Shown piece by piece: positions 1 to 10,790 of a DNA stretch of 64,000 nt. The stretch is from contig OX439041.1 of the NCBI GenBank assembly GCA_949317995.1, forward strand, positions 15,903,501 to 15,967,500, given 5' to 3'. Source of the DNA: Acholoe squamosa (Eukaryota > Annelida > Polychaeta > Phyllodocida > Polynoidae). Under the pieces are notes generated by a model. It was not told the origin of the DNA, searched no databases, and saw only the letters and a list, made by a program, of their open reading frames with translations. Position 1 is the stretch's first letter, and each line of letters opens with the position of its first letter. The position numbers and the translations under genes are program-made.

Positions 1-1500
1 TGGAGAATAGGGAAATGAGAAGATTTCTAGCCCAATGGACAGAGTTAGAGGTCAAGAGAGGAATACTGTACCGTTGGAAACCATGTAATAATGGTGGAAA
101 ACAGATACAAGTTGTCATCCCAGCTGCCATGCGTAGAGACATCATGTACTATTGTCACAGACACAGAACAAGTGGTCACTTCGGGAAGAAACAATCTCTA
201 GCTCGCCTCTCTAGAAGATACTACTGGCGGGGTATGTCGCAGGACTTACTCCGATGGGTAGCTAGTTGTCCGGATTGTTGTAAAAATAAACCTGGACACG
301 GACCCGGTAAGTTGCCCTTATCCCAAGAATTATTCGGGGTAAGGTTCGCCCGGATAGGAGTTGATATCATTAGCGGATTAAATAAAACCCCGAATGATAA
401 TATGTGCATGATGGTGGTGTGTGACTATTACACTAAGTATACTAAAGTCTTCCCACTACCGGATCATAAAGCGGTCACTTGTGCGGAAGCTTTTGTGAAA
501 GGTTGGGTACTAACCTTTGGGGTGCCCCTAATGCTTCCAGTGACCAGGGAGGAGAATTCAAATCCAATCTCTGGCAGAGTATGTGCGAATATCTCGCTAT
601 CTGTAAAACAAGGACCAATCCGTATTGTCCACAAAGTGATGGACTAGTAGAAAGGTTCAATAGAACCCTTATACAAGTCCTAAAGTCACTTATGAATAAC
701 AATATGGACAATTGGGATGAACAATGCGACTTTGTAACTCATGCTTACAACGGCACTGTTCATTCGAGTACTAACTGCTCCCCAAATTTACTAGTATTTG
801 GGGAAGATTTAATAATGCCAGCAGATTTGGTGTTTGGTGTTGTAGGAATGAATCCTGAATTACCTTGCCAGGTAGTTTTTGTGGAAGCATTACGGGATAG
901 GTTTAAAAAAGCATATGAAACAGTTCGTCTAGAATTACATAAAAATGCTCGCTGGCAAAAAGCCGGATACGATACGGGTTTGAAGATTAGACACTTTAAA
1001 CCCGGGGATCATGTTCTACGATTGCATGAACCCCTCAGACATGTCAAATTGGCATCCAACTGGGATGGTCCGTTTACGGTAAGTACTGTGATTAGTGACT
1101 GTACAGTATTAATACAATCGGATATAGGAAGGATGTATAAATCCAATGTAGATAGACTACGTCCTTGGTTAGGGAGAGAGACCTCTGACGAGAAATATGG
1201 GGAAGGTTCCAAATCCATATCGAATATGGATAGGGTACCCCGATTAGAGAAATTGCCAAGTAGGGGTCCCGGAAGACCAAGAAAGGTACCGAGTAAAACT
1301 GAAATGCCAACGCCAACATCACCTCGGCGTGGTATAGTAAAAAAAGTCTCAACGGGTGCAGGTGGACTAAAGAGGAAGGGGAAGTTGTTGGCTACGCAAT
1401 CCCTAGAGAAAGCTCGGAAGTCTGCCAGGTCTATAAGGGAGCTGGGGAAGGTGTAGTGCTCCGTCGCAGTCCACGTTTTGCCAGGGCTGCAGTGACCTAA
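1..1500 (+). pseudogene. pol: pol 3' end: integrase, frameshifted (copy A)
   Basis: Integrase inserts the retrotransposon cDNA into chromosomal DNA. The reading frame is open from the window edge. A His-His-Cys-Cys zinc module (SGHFG, then CPDC) is followed by the core with IGVDIISG for the first Asp, SDQGGEF for the second, and the Glu in LVERFNRTL. Comparison with copy B shows a one-base deletion near 533, just before the second catalytic Asp, which moves reading into the next frame (open to 1456). A second small indel near 1440 shifts the tail, and the original stop is TAA at 1498-1500. A GPF motif (NWDGPFTV) and a basic tail with a GRP core (SRGPGRPRK) follow the core. It is non-functional as it stands. 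Confidence 0.92.
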
Positions 1501-1742
1501 CCCGTTACACAACGAGTTGTCCTGTAATCTGTTTCATGTTGTGCTTCGTTTAACAACCCGCAACAGGTTGCTATTGTAAGCCCCGGGAGATGTACCAGTT
1601 GGTATTGGACGAATAATTCGCTGGGTAAGTGAGTACTACCCATAAAACTCCATATGAATCCCTTGAGAGTCTCCCGCAGATGAGCGATAATGGCAGAACT
1701 GTACAGATTGTTATTTGTTTATATGTATCGCACATAGTTGTG

Positions 1743-1809
1743 TGACGTCACATTGGCTACTCGCGTATGACCTCTCGTGACCCCGCCTAGCCGTGGGATA
1801 GTGACGTCA
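1743..1809. promoter_or_regulatory. Pair of CRE-like sites upstream of ORF3 (copy A)
   Basis: Two perfect TGACGTCA palindromes lie at 1743-1750 and 1802-1809, 59 bp apart start to start. The second ends 205 bp before the ORF3 ATG at 2014. Copy B has the same pair with 58-bp spacing and the same 205-bp distance. The block between them (TGACCTCTCGTGACC) is also conserved. TGACGTCA is the known binding site of CREB/ATF bZIP factors. An internal promoter for ORF3 is inferred, not shown. Confidence 0.6.
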
Positions 1810-2013
1810 GCTACGAGAATTCGGCCATTTTGGATTGACCGGGAGAAAGAGAGCTGGACATAGTGGTGCATTTTTTCTTTCTCTTCATTGTCTTTTTTTT
1901 TAATATACGAGAAGCAGCTTACAACAGTATTGTAAGCGAGATGAACACTGAGGTGAGTGTTCGGGGGGGAGACAAAAAAGAGCACTACTCCCAGAAGTTG
2001 TCTTCTCGACTTT

Positions 2014-2603
2014 ATGGCTGAGAAAACTGTGGCGGAGTTCAAGCGGTCCGGCGAGCCAGGTCACTTGACTCCCAAAAGCATCCTTCCTGATGCCGAACTA
2101 CAGCAGGGTGCACGGCCTTTGTCCCCAGTCACCCAGCCGGAAGAGGAGTTGATGGAGTTTGACGATGATCTCGAGAACTTCAACTTGGGGAAGGAGAGTA
2201 CACCGGTTTTACTGTTGCCGTCTTCTCCAAGCGAAAACAGTGCAGGGGGGATCGCCCTCCTGTACCGGATTCGTCTCCCTAGACGATGGGGGAATCCGGT
2301 GAAGCCACCGGTGACCCACTTACTAGCAGTGGTGCGGATGACTGCAGTAGAAACCCGGACGATGGATTTCGACCCCTTGGGCGCCACAGAGTGAGCGAGG
2401 AACATTATCCATCCTTTGATGGCCAATACCTCTTCGTTCACCCGAACTTGATGAGGACAGACGCAGACGGGCGTCACATTTGGATCGACCAGGAGGTCCG
2501 ACGGAGTATTTTGGAGGTTATGCCAAACCACATATACTCGGAAATCCCTCAGGAATGGCTGATGGATTATGGATGGCTTCAGCGGGGACTCATGGTCCAC
2601 CAC
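2014..2603 (+). pseudogene. ORF3 N-terminal part (copy A), frameshifted and cut by a LINE
   Basis: The start is ATG at 2014 (MAEKTVAEF), which matches copy B (MAEESVAAAK) at 30652. An acidic, Pro/Ser-rich leader is followed by a frameshift between about 2230 and 2290. The next frame then carries a segment shared with copy B: YDG/FDGQYLFVHPNL, an Asp/Val stretch and QEWLMDYGWLQRGLMV. At 2604 the frame runs into the poly-T of a minus-strand LINE. I do not recognise the family. There is no signal peptide or membrane segment, so it does not look like an envelope gene. It continues after the LINE at about 5121. Confidence 0.75.
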
Positions 2604-5120
2604 TTTTTTTTTTTTTTTTTGGGACTTGCTCATTGCATTAATGAACTGCTATGTTCATTTAAATAATGCTATAGAGCAGACCAAGTTTTATTGATTATTC
2701 AAAGGAAAGTCACAAATGTAACAATACAATAACTTCATGAATCTTGACAAATGTCAATATGAACACAATCAGCAGATGAAAAAATAGTAAGGACTGGCAA
2801 TATTCACTCAATAGGTTATTTACACAGAAAGTACAGACAAACAAATTAAAAGCAAAAAGAGATAGATAGTAAATAATATGTCATTTGTGTGTCTACACAT
2901 TATTTCAGTACATCATGATTACGGCTAAATACACCTTGTCTTTAGTTCAAATAAGTGATAATTAGAGTTGGTAGTATATACTGGTATATGCATATGGGAA
3001 CATCAGCAATATCAATATGGATGTAAACATGAAAAAGGATATGAATGTGAGTATGAATATGAATATGAAGCGGCGCAGTTTCCACACCTGCTTCTCATTA
3101 TCAATTATAACCCGATTTCAGGTTCAACCTTATATTTTCTATCTTCATCACACCCTCTTTGAATTTTACCTTTGTCGTAGCTTTCTGAATCTCCTCAGGT
3201 AGAGTATTCCAGAGAGCCACTCCTCTGTACCATGGCGATCTTTTATAGTGTCTAGTAATAACCCTAGGTAGTTCAAAAACAATCTTCTTTTGAGACCTTG
3301 TATTATAAGATTGTGGTCTATTTAACACAGTCTTTGATTTCTTATACATTAAGCATAATAATAGCATGTCAAATCTTTTCTCTAACACTGGAACCTTACA
3401 AATTTCATGCAACTCCTTCACACTATACGGTCTAATATTGCATTTCAGACAGACTCTAAGAGCTCTATTTTGCAGTCGTTGTAATGCTGCAAGACCATCC
3501 TCATTACAACTAGTACTTATAAATGAACAATATTCTATAATTGGTCTGATTGTACAACAGTATATCTTTACACTTTGCTCTTGTGTTAAAAACTTTCTTA
3601 ACTTAGCAAACCTGAATAGTTTATTGCATACATTTCTTTTAATAATTTTAATCTGTTTATCAAAACTAAGTTTACTGTCAATATGTACACCTAGATATGG
3701 AAAGAAGGTGACAGTTTGCAAAGTGCTGCCATTGAAGTCTATGGTAGAATCCGAACATCTTTTTAATTTATGAGCACTACAAAACCACATAAATTTAGTT
3801 TTAGTTGGATTTACTGTTAGTCTGTTTTCGATAACCCAACGCTTAAAGTTAATTACATCTTCATTCAAATTCTCATTAACCAAGTCTACATCTTTGTTAG
3901 AACTATAAATCACAATGTCATCAGCATACAGTTTAATCTTGCATTTTTTTAAGACCTTAACAACATCATCAATATATAGGACAAACAACAGGGGACCTAA
4001 AACTGATCCTTGAGGGACACCGTAATCAATATCTTGGTTTGAGGACAATTTATTACCATAGCTAGTTTGTTGTTTTCTATTTTCCAGGTAACTTTTAAAC
4101 CATAGAAAATTAGATTTACTCAAACCAAGTTTACTGATTTTAATGAGCAATTTTGAATGTAATACACTGTCAAATGCTTTAGTGAAGTCTATAAATAGAG
4201 CCCCTGTTATCAGACCATTGTTTCTACATTCATAAAGCTCATTAACAAAGTCAAAAGTGGCATCACCAGTACCTGTCCCTTTTTTGTAACCATATTGGTT
4301 TTCACAAAAAGTATCATTTTTCTTCATACTTTCAAATAAGTAATAATACATGATTTTCTCAATGACTTTAGACGGCATTGGTAGTATTGATATGGGTCGC
4401 CAATTTTTTACCATTGCCAAATCCCCATCCTTAGGTAATGGTCTTACAACTGCCATTGCCCAACATTTTGGAAAAAATACCCCTGTCCAAACTAATTTGT
4501 ATCAGATGAGTGAATTGATTTATCAACAACAATAATGCACAATGTAGTATATCTCCCCTTATTCCGTCTATGCCTGATGACTTATTTTTATCAATTTCTT
4601 TTAGAGCAAAATGGACATCCCACTTATTAACCTTAATATTCGGATCTAAGAAGTTTTCATTTGCCAATAGTTCATCTATATCTAGATTATTTTCCACAAG
4701 ATATTGATCAGTTCCAACAGCAGCAATATGCAGATCCTTACCAATATTACAAAAATAGTCATTTACATATTCACAAACATCATCAGAAGTTACATCAGCA
4801 CCAGTTATATGATGTCTCATGTCTGGATACACAATAGAATTCGTATTTTTAAACAAGTCATTTATGTTTTTCCAGAATTTTTTGGGATTACCATAACTTA
4901 CTTGCAACTCTTGCATGACACCACCAATTTGATTTGCTTTAATTTTCTTCCTAATTTTTCTTCGACAATCCTTTATGGCTTGCTTTTCCTGAACACTTTT
5001 ATTGGCACTATAGAGACGTAACCATCCTTCTCTTTCAAATACTAAATCCATAACTTCATCATCAATCCACGAATTCCGGAAGGCAGTATATGACGCTGCC
5101 ATGACATTGGAGCTAGACCT
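2604..5120 (-). mobile_element. 5'-truncated non-LTR retrotransposon (LINE), antisense, inside ORF3
   Basis: The insertion begins with a 17-base poly-T (2604-2620), the poly-A tail read in reverse. It continues with about 480 bp of 3' UTR and then RT coding sequence on the minus strand. Endonuclease is missing, so the copy is 5'-truncated as is typical of target-primed insertion. The right edge is approximate (5100-5120). A degenerate target duplication may be present: CATGGTCCACCAC at 2591-2603 against CATGCCACGACC at 5121. A second copy of the same family enters at 63241, with its 3' end nearly identical. Confidence 0.88.
3101..5120 (-). pseudogene. LINE reverse transcriptase ORF, truncated and frameshifted
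   Basis: The 451-residue downstream frame (3101-4456) holds the RT core: KNWRPISILP at 18-27, FIDFTKAFDSV at 88-98, VPQGSVLGPLLF at 147-158 and the catalytic YADDIVIY at 177-184. A cysteine-poor C-terminal region ends in LPEEIQKATTKVKFKEG. The upstream part (to about 5120) is in another frame and contains the RT N-terminal linker (IKVNKWDVHFALKEIDKNKSSGIDGI). The break is a length change in an A-run at 4472-4477. Domain order and C-terminal style suggest the Jockey/CR1/L2 group; the exact clade is undetermined. No endonuclease remains. Confidence 0.88.
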
Positions 5121-6179
5121 CATGCCACGACCAGATCGTAGTACATGGGGTATAGATGACCTTAAGCAGGTAGATTGGATCGGGCTTTTTGTACGGTTTG
5201 AAAGCCACCGTTATCCGAATCCGGATACTCCCGAAGTTTCCTTAGTGAACCTTACCGAGTACCGGAAAGCAGCAACTGAATTTGATTCTTGGTCTATTGG
5301 TTATACCGTCCAGGAATCAGACATTGAAAAGACTCGGAAGTCTAGTCTATTAACATGGACTCGATCTGAGCTTATCCGCCGCCTCATCCGGGAACAAATA
5401 GAGGATGAGCGAGCAGCAGCCAAAGCACGGCATGAGGAGAGCGAGAGGAAACGTCTGGATGACGAAGCCGCCGTAGCTCCTCCGATTAAGAAGATTGTCG
5501 TCACCGGCAAACAGGAGGACTCCTCAACGAAGAGCCCTCGTGCGGGGAAATCGACTCCTAAGCCAAAGGCCAGAGAGTCGGAAACACCCGCAGACACTGA
5601 CGACGGTAGCTGGACTAAAACCCAGTCGGAACGTCAGCGGAAGGCGGAACTCCGGAAGCTTAAAAACCTTCCGGATTCAGCCTTAATAGAGCAGCGCAGC
5701 AGAGCAGCCAAACCCGTAGAAACTATGGAAGTAGAGGAATCTACTTCCGAGTCGAATGTCTCGGATGAGTCGGATGACAACATAGTCCCGCCGACTCTAT
5801 CCGATGCGGACAGATGGGCCAATGCAAAGGGTGGGTTTAAAGACCGCATCCCCACTTGCATGGAGGACTGGGTCACTGGTGTTACCAAAAAGGGAACGGT
5901 AAAATATGCCTGCCCCAAACGTTACAACAAGGACGGTAATTCCGACGATGAAGACTGGATGCGTCTAACTGACAGTGATCCAATCCTGAACAAGATGTAC
6001 CAGAGTATCTGGCTCTTGTTGAACAATTGTGCCGACACATACTACAGTCCGGTACAGAAAAAGAAGCTGCGGTGGGCCTTGGATAAATGGTACTCCAGGA
6101 AGGTGCCGATCTCGATGAGTGGGATGGCACTAAGGAGCACGCTCTACGGTTACTAAAGGACAAGTACGGTAAAAAGTAA
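5121..6179 (+). pseudogene. ORF3 C-terminal part (copy A), with internal deletion
   Basis: Reading resumes after the LINE with a segment that copy B has lost (about 5121-5652: an acidic/Trp-rich part with GIDDLKQVDWIG, then a charged Glu/Arg helix near IREQIEDERAAAKARHEE). It goes on to a block strongly shared with copy B: RWANAK, GVTKKGTVKYACP, SDDEDWMRL, KLRWALDKWY. Right after that Trp-Tyr the sequence jumps to the far C-terminus in another frame (DLDEWDGT, stop TAA 6177-6179). The copy B equivalent of about 1.35 kb, including both zinc fingers, is missing. The original reading frame beyond the jump ends prematurely at 6156. Confidence 0.78.
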
Positions 6180-6765
6180 CCGCAGTTCCCCCCCTAGAAA
6201 GTGAGGACCCGATTAGTCTATGGGCATTTAATCCTATAGGCCGTATAGTATTATTTATCCGCCCGGATTAAAATACTGGATGATCCGCGAGATGATTCCA
6301 GAGGGACCCCGACTGGACCACCAACCCGTCCGGGTGCAATGTTCTCCGCATGATGTCTACACCCTGATATTAACCAGGACTATGGGAAGGACTGCTGTGT
6401 ACACAGATGTCCAGTACCCAAATTCTAACCGGACTATACTATACATTTGTAAGGATACATACGGCACAACCGTGGACAGTGTTGTTATGTTATCCTATAT
6501 TACTTCACTCCTGATATTTTAACCCGGACTAGTCACTATAATGGAAAAAGGAACATACGACACAACCGTGGATAGTGTCGTTATGTTACCTTAAAAACTT
6601 CTCATTATTTAAATTTACAAGACTGTAGCACACCGCAGAGGATTAGGGTACCTGCCCTATCATCTCACATACTATATATATCGTACCTGTTAAAACCACA
6701 AGGATTACCAATACAAGTTCCACACCTCAGGAATGGACAATGTTCTATTATTAGAACAATGATAT

Positions 6766-6832
<67 letters not shown>

Positions 6833-7292
6833 TTATTCAAACTGTTTGGGTTTAAACACAAAACCCATCACATGGACCAACCGGAATGTGTTCATCTGTT
6901 ATTCCTTGTTCCTCATCGCTACGGATCTGTGATCCGGATGAGTATATAACATTATCTTCATGTGCTATAATGACTGTGTCATTTTTGTTGATATATTTGT
7001 AGTATGTTTGTAAAAAAAAACAAAAACCCAAGGGTGTATGACGATTACATGTTATGATATAATATATCTTCTATTTTGGATGCATGTCAATAATTATCCT
7101 GTGATATTCTTTATGATGTTGTACGAATATGTATTAATATCACTCCTTCCGGTCGGATATATTATTGTTTAAGGATACATACAACCATAATGTTAAACCT
7201 CTATTATTATGGATAGATATAACTATAACATAACCCCATTGTTGGTTCTACATAGTTTATTTATCCCCCCGAGTTTTATCTAGTGGGGGTAG
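6180..7292 (+). other. 3' noncoding region of copy A
   Basis: This is an AT-rich stretch between the ORF3 stop and the LTR with no convincing ORF. It contains an imperfect local duplication (CACAACCGTGGA blocks near 6467 and 6561), a (TA)n run, and ends in a purine tract (GTGGGGGTAG) directly before the LTR, the position of the polypurine primer for plus-strand DNA synthesis. Copy B has a matching region of 1.55 kb. Confidence 0.7.
6768..6829. repeat. (TA)n microsatellite
   Basis: About 31 uninterrupted TA dinucleotides lie in the 3' noncoding region of copy A. Length is likely to vary between individuals and may be compressed in the assembly. Confidence 0.97.
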
Positions 7293-7677
7293 TGTAGAGG
7301 TATGTACATATACATGTTATTAACGTTATGGTTCTTTGGCACGGTGGGTGAGTCAGCCACCCGGGCTTCGCCCTCCACTTGCCGGATAGGTGGCAGCATC
7401 TGTTCAGGAGATGTGAGAGAGGCACGGTGTGGCGCCACTGTCCTTACCTATAAAAGGAGGACAGGGCTCAGTCGCCACGTCAGAGTTAACTAGACCACGT
7501 CTGTATAGAGATCTCTAGGGGCTAACCAGAGAATCCGGTATCTGTTGAGAACTACCCGAGCTACCTCCGGTTAGCCGTGCTTGTGTCATATGGAACAAAA
7601 TAAAACCTGTTCGCATACACCCGAATCCTCTTCTTGTTGGCTCGTTTGTCACTAAAGTAGAGAGAAGAACCATTACA
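7293..7677 (+). repeat. 3' LTR of copy A
   Basis: It starts TGTAGAGGTA, exactly like the copy B LTRs, directly after a G-rich purine tract, and probably ends in CATTACA at 7677 (copy B ends CTTACA). Shared internal blocks include CGGATAGGTGGCAGCA, a TATA element followed by GGGCTCAGTCGC, and an AATAAAA signal. The length of about 385 bp compares with 375/376 bp in copy B. The right end is inferred by analogy. Confidence 0.85.
7449..7455 (+). promoter_or_regulatory. LTR TATA box (copy A)
   Basis: TATAAAA lies at the same LTR position as TATATAAA in copy B, followed in both by the conserved CAGGGCTCAGTCGC block. A polyadenylation signal, AATAAAA, follows at 7599-7605, giving the usual LTR order of promoter then poly-A signal. 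Confidence 0.7.
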
Positions 7678-9237
7678 ATTGCATTGCAGTACAGTACACA
7701 CTGTAGTACAAGGAATCTCCTTGAAAATAAATGGTGGATCTCTGGTAGCTTTTGGAGAAGGATTTTTACCATTATTTTGATGATTTTTCTTTTCAACCGG
7801 GCAGCTCCTTTGCAGAGTCATAAGATGTGCAATTTATGCCCATAGGCTATGGATAGTAATCAACAGACAATAGACAGCACTGTCAGTAACCAATATAATG
7901 CTACAGTCATGATGATGTACATGTAGCATGAATAACATGTCTGACATATCTCATGGAGGCTAGTTACCACTTGTTCATGTGGTGATAATGATGTACTGGT
8001 TTTCACAACATGGTAAACCATTTAAGGCCATATAGTGCTTCAGTGGGTCTAAGTACCAGAGAGTGTACAATTTGAGTCAACATTGGAAGAAGTCGAAAAT
8101 CAAAAAGTTGTACTGTAAACTCCCTATTTGGACTGGCTTTCTGTCAGGCATGCAGTTTTTTTATGCCAATCAAAGCCTTTACCGTATTTGTTCAAATAAG
8201 CGCACATGTGCGGAAAATTAACTGTTAGGTGCTCAAGACCTTATAAGAAAAATTAGTTCAAATAAGCACAACCCCAAGAGCCTAAAGTCATTGTTTTTGC
8301 CCCTAAGCAGTTAAGATCTTTATTTTTACATTTGACTGATTTTACACCAGGGTGGGACCCAGAAAGGAGGGGTCTGTGCTTATTAGAGCATGTGCGCTTA
8401 TTAGAGTGAATACTGTAAGTACATTCAATTGCATCTTTTACAAAGCTAAATGTGCCAATTTACAGGATTGAGATTGTCCAATAATGCCTTATGTATGTTG
8501 AGGTCGATAGTGCATGACCATTATATTTATGATGCATGAGCGCAGTCCCAGTGAGTAACTCGCCAGAAATGCATTCATACATCATGCCAACCGTCTAGGG
8601 TCAATTAACCTCCAGAGTATCAGTGCAATGTGAAATGGAATAAAATGCTGGTAACCACACTCACCGGCATTTAATGAAGAAGGTGCATCTTGAGGACCAA
8701 TGGGCATGATGTGCCTGCATTAGTGGCATTTAAAGGGTTAAAACATTTACCCTTCAATGCCCTCGTGTGGGCTGTGTACATTGGCGCATCGTTCTAAGCC
8801 TTGGTGAGTGGATCACATCTGTAAAGGGTTAGTATGATCTTCCATGTTTCTTAAGGAGAGTAGACTAATCAGAGCAACATTGAAGCCTTGAAGAAATGGT
8901 GAAATTGGCAATAGGGGAGATTATGTCAGCCTTCAGAAGCAGACCCGCCACTGTGGTATATTGAGGTCTCTGGGGCATTTATAGTAATAAAATGCAAAAA
9001 GAAAATAGTATCATATGACTGTACTGAGGAGTCTACTTGGAAGTACTGTATTGGTTAATCATGCCAACCCTTCGGCAGCAGTGTAAGATCAGCATGATGC
9101 ATGAATGGACATAAATCATTATGTCACCCTTGACAGGTTAAATGCCACAGGGGACAAGATGGCTGCCCACATAGGGAGACCTGCCCCTAGCATCCAGACA
9201 TGCATGCACACCTGGCTATATCCAACATACCCCAAGG

Positions 9238-9240
<3 letters not shown>
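7678..9240. other. Noncoding stretch with one MITE
   Basis: I see no coding evidence here. The sequence is AT-rich and unique-looking apart from the inverted-repeat element at 8179-8418. Short ORFs here overlap the LTR boundary or lack any conserved pattern. Confidence 0.6.
8179..8418. mobile_element. MITE with AATAAGCGCACA termini
   Basis: The left end reads TTACCGTATTTGTTCAAATA followed by AGCGCACA. The right end, reversed, reads TTACAGTATTCACTCTAATA followed by AGCGCACA. This gives about 28-bp imperfect inverted ends, and a further internal copy of the right motif lies at about 8378-8396. Its 240 bp without an ORF fit a non-autonomous DNA transposon. The superfamily is not determinable by eye. 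Confidence 0.65.
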
Positions 9241-9305
<65 letters not shown>

Positions 9306-9323
9306 TGGGTGGGTGGGTGGGTG
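9241..9323. repeat. (TG)n microsatellite with GGGT tail
   Basis: About 32 TG units are followed by several GTGG/GGGT units. The overlapping 133-codon ORF is simply the Cys-Val translation of this repeat. Confidence 0.97.
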
Positions 9324-10100
9324 GACCTTATGAGGTACTTTACGGGAATGGAGATACCTTATGAGGTGCTTCATCCTTGTGAGGTAACCTCACAAGGAAA
9401 TGCCCTTATTTGGGTATTTGAGGTCATAAAACAAACTTTCGGAGTTGTTGAGTCAAGACCTCACAAGGCATTTAGTGTGTTTAATATTGTGTTTAGGTGT
9501 GTTTAGTAAACACAGTCAAACACAGTATTCTGAGTGGTTCCACACACACTCACTAGGTGGCTCCTCTGTGCCATGGTAGTTATCCCACCTGCTCTCCTGC
9601 CACAATACCTCATAAGGCCACCCCAGGCAATATAAGCAAACACACTTCAGGTTGTCTATAGATAAACACCATATCAGATTACCTCCTGCACTAGATAACT
9701 CTGACCTGTAGACTGAGGGCTACTAACCTGCCACATTAACATGCTCCACTTGTTAGATGTGGGACTTGCATTCTACCAAAGTTATCTGTTGTATGTTAAG
9801 AGTCTCTAAGTTACAATTGTCTTGAATTATAATACAATATTTGATGAACATGGAACGCAGTAGTTGCAGTATATTTTTGTTGTCCTTGTATTTTTTCAGT
9901 TCAACTAGTAACATCAACCTTTGAGTATTTATTCAACATAAAAACTACCTGTGTGTGATGCCCTACATTGATATAACCTCACAAAGAGATGTATATATCT
10001 GTGTGTTTAACATAGATAGGATGACAGTGTTTGTCTAACATAGATATAGAGAGATAACCTCTCAGTAGTATGACCTTTATTACTGTGTTAGGACAAAAAT
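9324..10100. other. Noncoding stretch rich in ACCTCACAAGG/CCTTATGAGGT words
   Basis: No gene is seen. The words CCTTRTGAGGT and their complement recur many times here and on to about 11.55 kb. At 9375-9397 two copies form a perfect 11-bp-arm palindrome with one central base. Confidence 0.6.
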
Positions 10101-10790
10101 ATGTCAATGAACCTCACCATCCTATTCATGTCAATGAACCTCACCATCCTATCTATATCAGACACATACAGTACAAGGGTACTCCTTCATTCCAAGGGTA
10201 CTCCTTATGAAGTCCTATCCATATCAGACACACTCAGTACATGGGTACACCATATGAGGTCCTATCCATATCAGACACACCCAGTACAAGGGTACTCCTT
10301 ATGGGGTTCTATCCATGTCAGACACACATAGCACAAGTGTATTCCTTATGACCTCCTATCCATATCAGACACACACAGTACAAGGGCACTCCTTTTGAGG
10401 TCCTATCTATATCAGACACACAGTACCTGGGTACTCCTTATGAGGTCCTATCCATATCAGACACACTCAGTACATGGGTACACCATATGAGGTCCTATCC
10501 ATATCAGACACACACACAGTACAAGGGTACTCCTTATGGGGTTCTATCCATGTCAGACACACATAGCACAAGTGTATTCCTTATGACCTCCTATCCATAT
10601 CAGACACACACAGTACAAGGGTACTCCTTATCAGGTCCTATCCATATCAGACACACACAGCACAAGTATATTCATTAGCAGGCCCTATCCATATCAGACA
10701 CACACAGTGCATTGATACAGCTTACAAAGTCTATCCATACCAGACACACCCAGTGCATGGATACTCCTTATGGGGTTCTATCCCTATACA
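10101..10790 (+). repeat. Minisatellite, about 47-bp unit, with higher-order period
   Basis: About 12-14 tandem units of the form TATCCATATCAGACACAC, AGTACAAGGGTACTCC, TTATGAGGTCC. A block of about five units (from about 10205) is repeated almost unchanged about 237 bp further on (from about 10441), a higher-order repeat. It begins with two shorter 27-bp units (ATGTCAATGAACCTCACC). Confidence 0.93.

Larger units (their letters stand above)
1..7677 (+). mobile_element. Ty3/Gypsy-type LTR retrotransposon, copy A (left end outside window)
   Basis: The sequence enters the window within the integrase part of pol. It continues through a spacer with two CRE-like sites, a broken ORF3 and a long AT-rich 3' noncoding region, and ends in an LTR at 7293-7677. 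It matches copy B (22669-34982) in order and at protein level over integrase and ORF3, but is clearly diverged from it. It is dead: integrase carries indels, ORF3 is split by a LINE and has lost a large internal block. The 5' LTR, gag and the front of pol lie outside the window, so its target duplication cannot be checked. Confidence 0.93.

Noticed and set aside
1009-1512. 167-codon minus-strand ORF across integrase of copy A
   Set aside because: It is an antisense shadow of the integrase C-terminal coding sequence.
9105-9506. 133-codon ORF with poly Cys-Val
   Set aside because: It runs through the (TG)n microsatellite; no conserved flanks.
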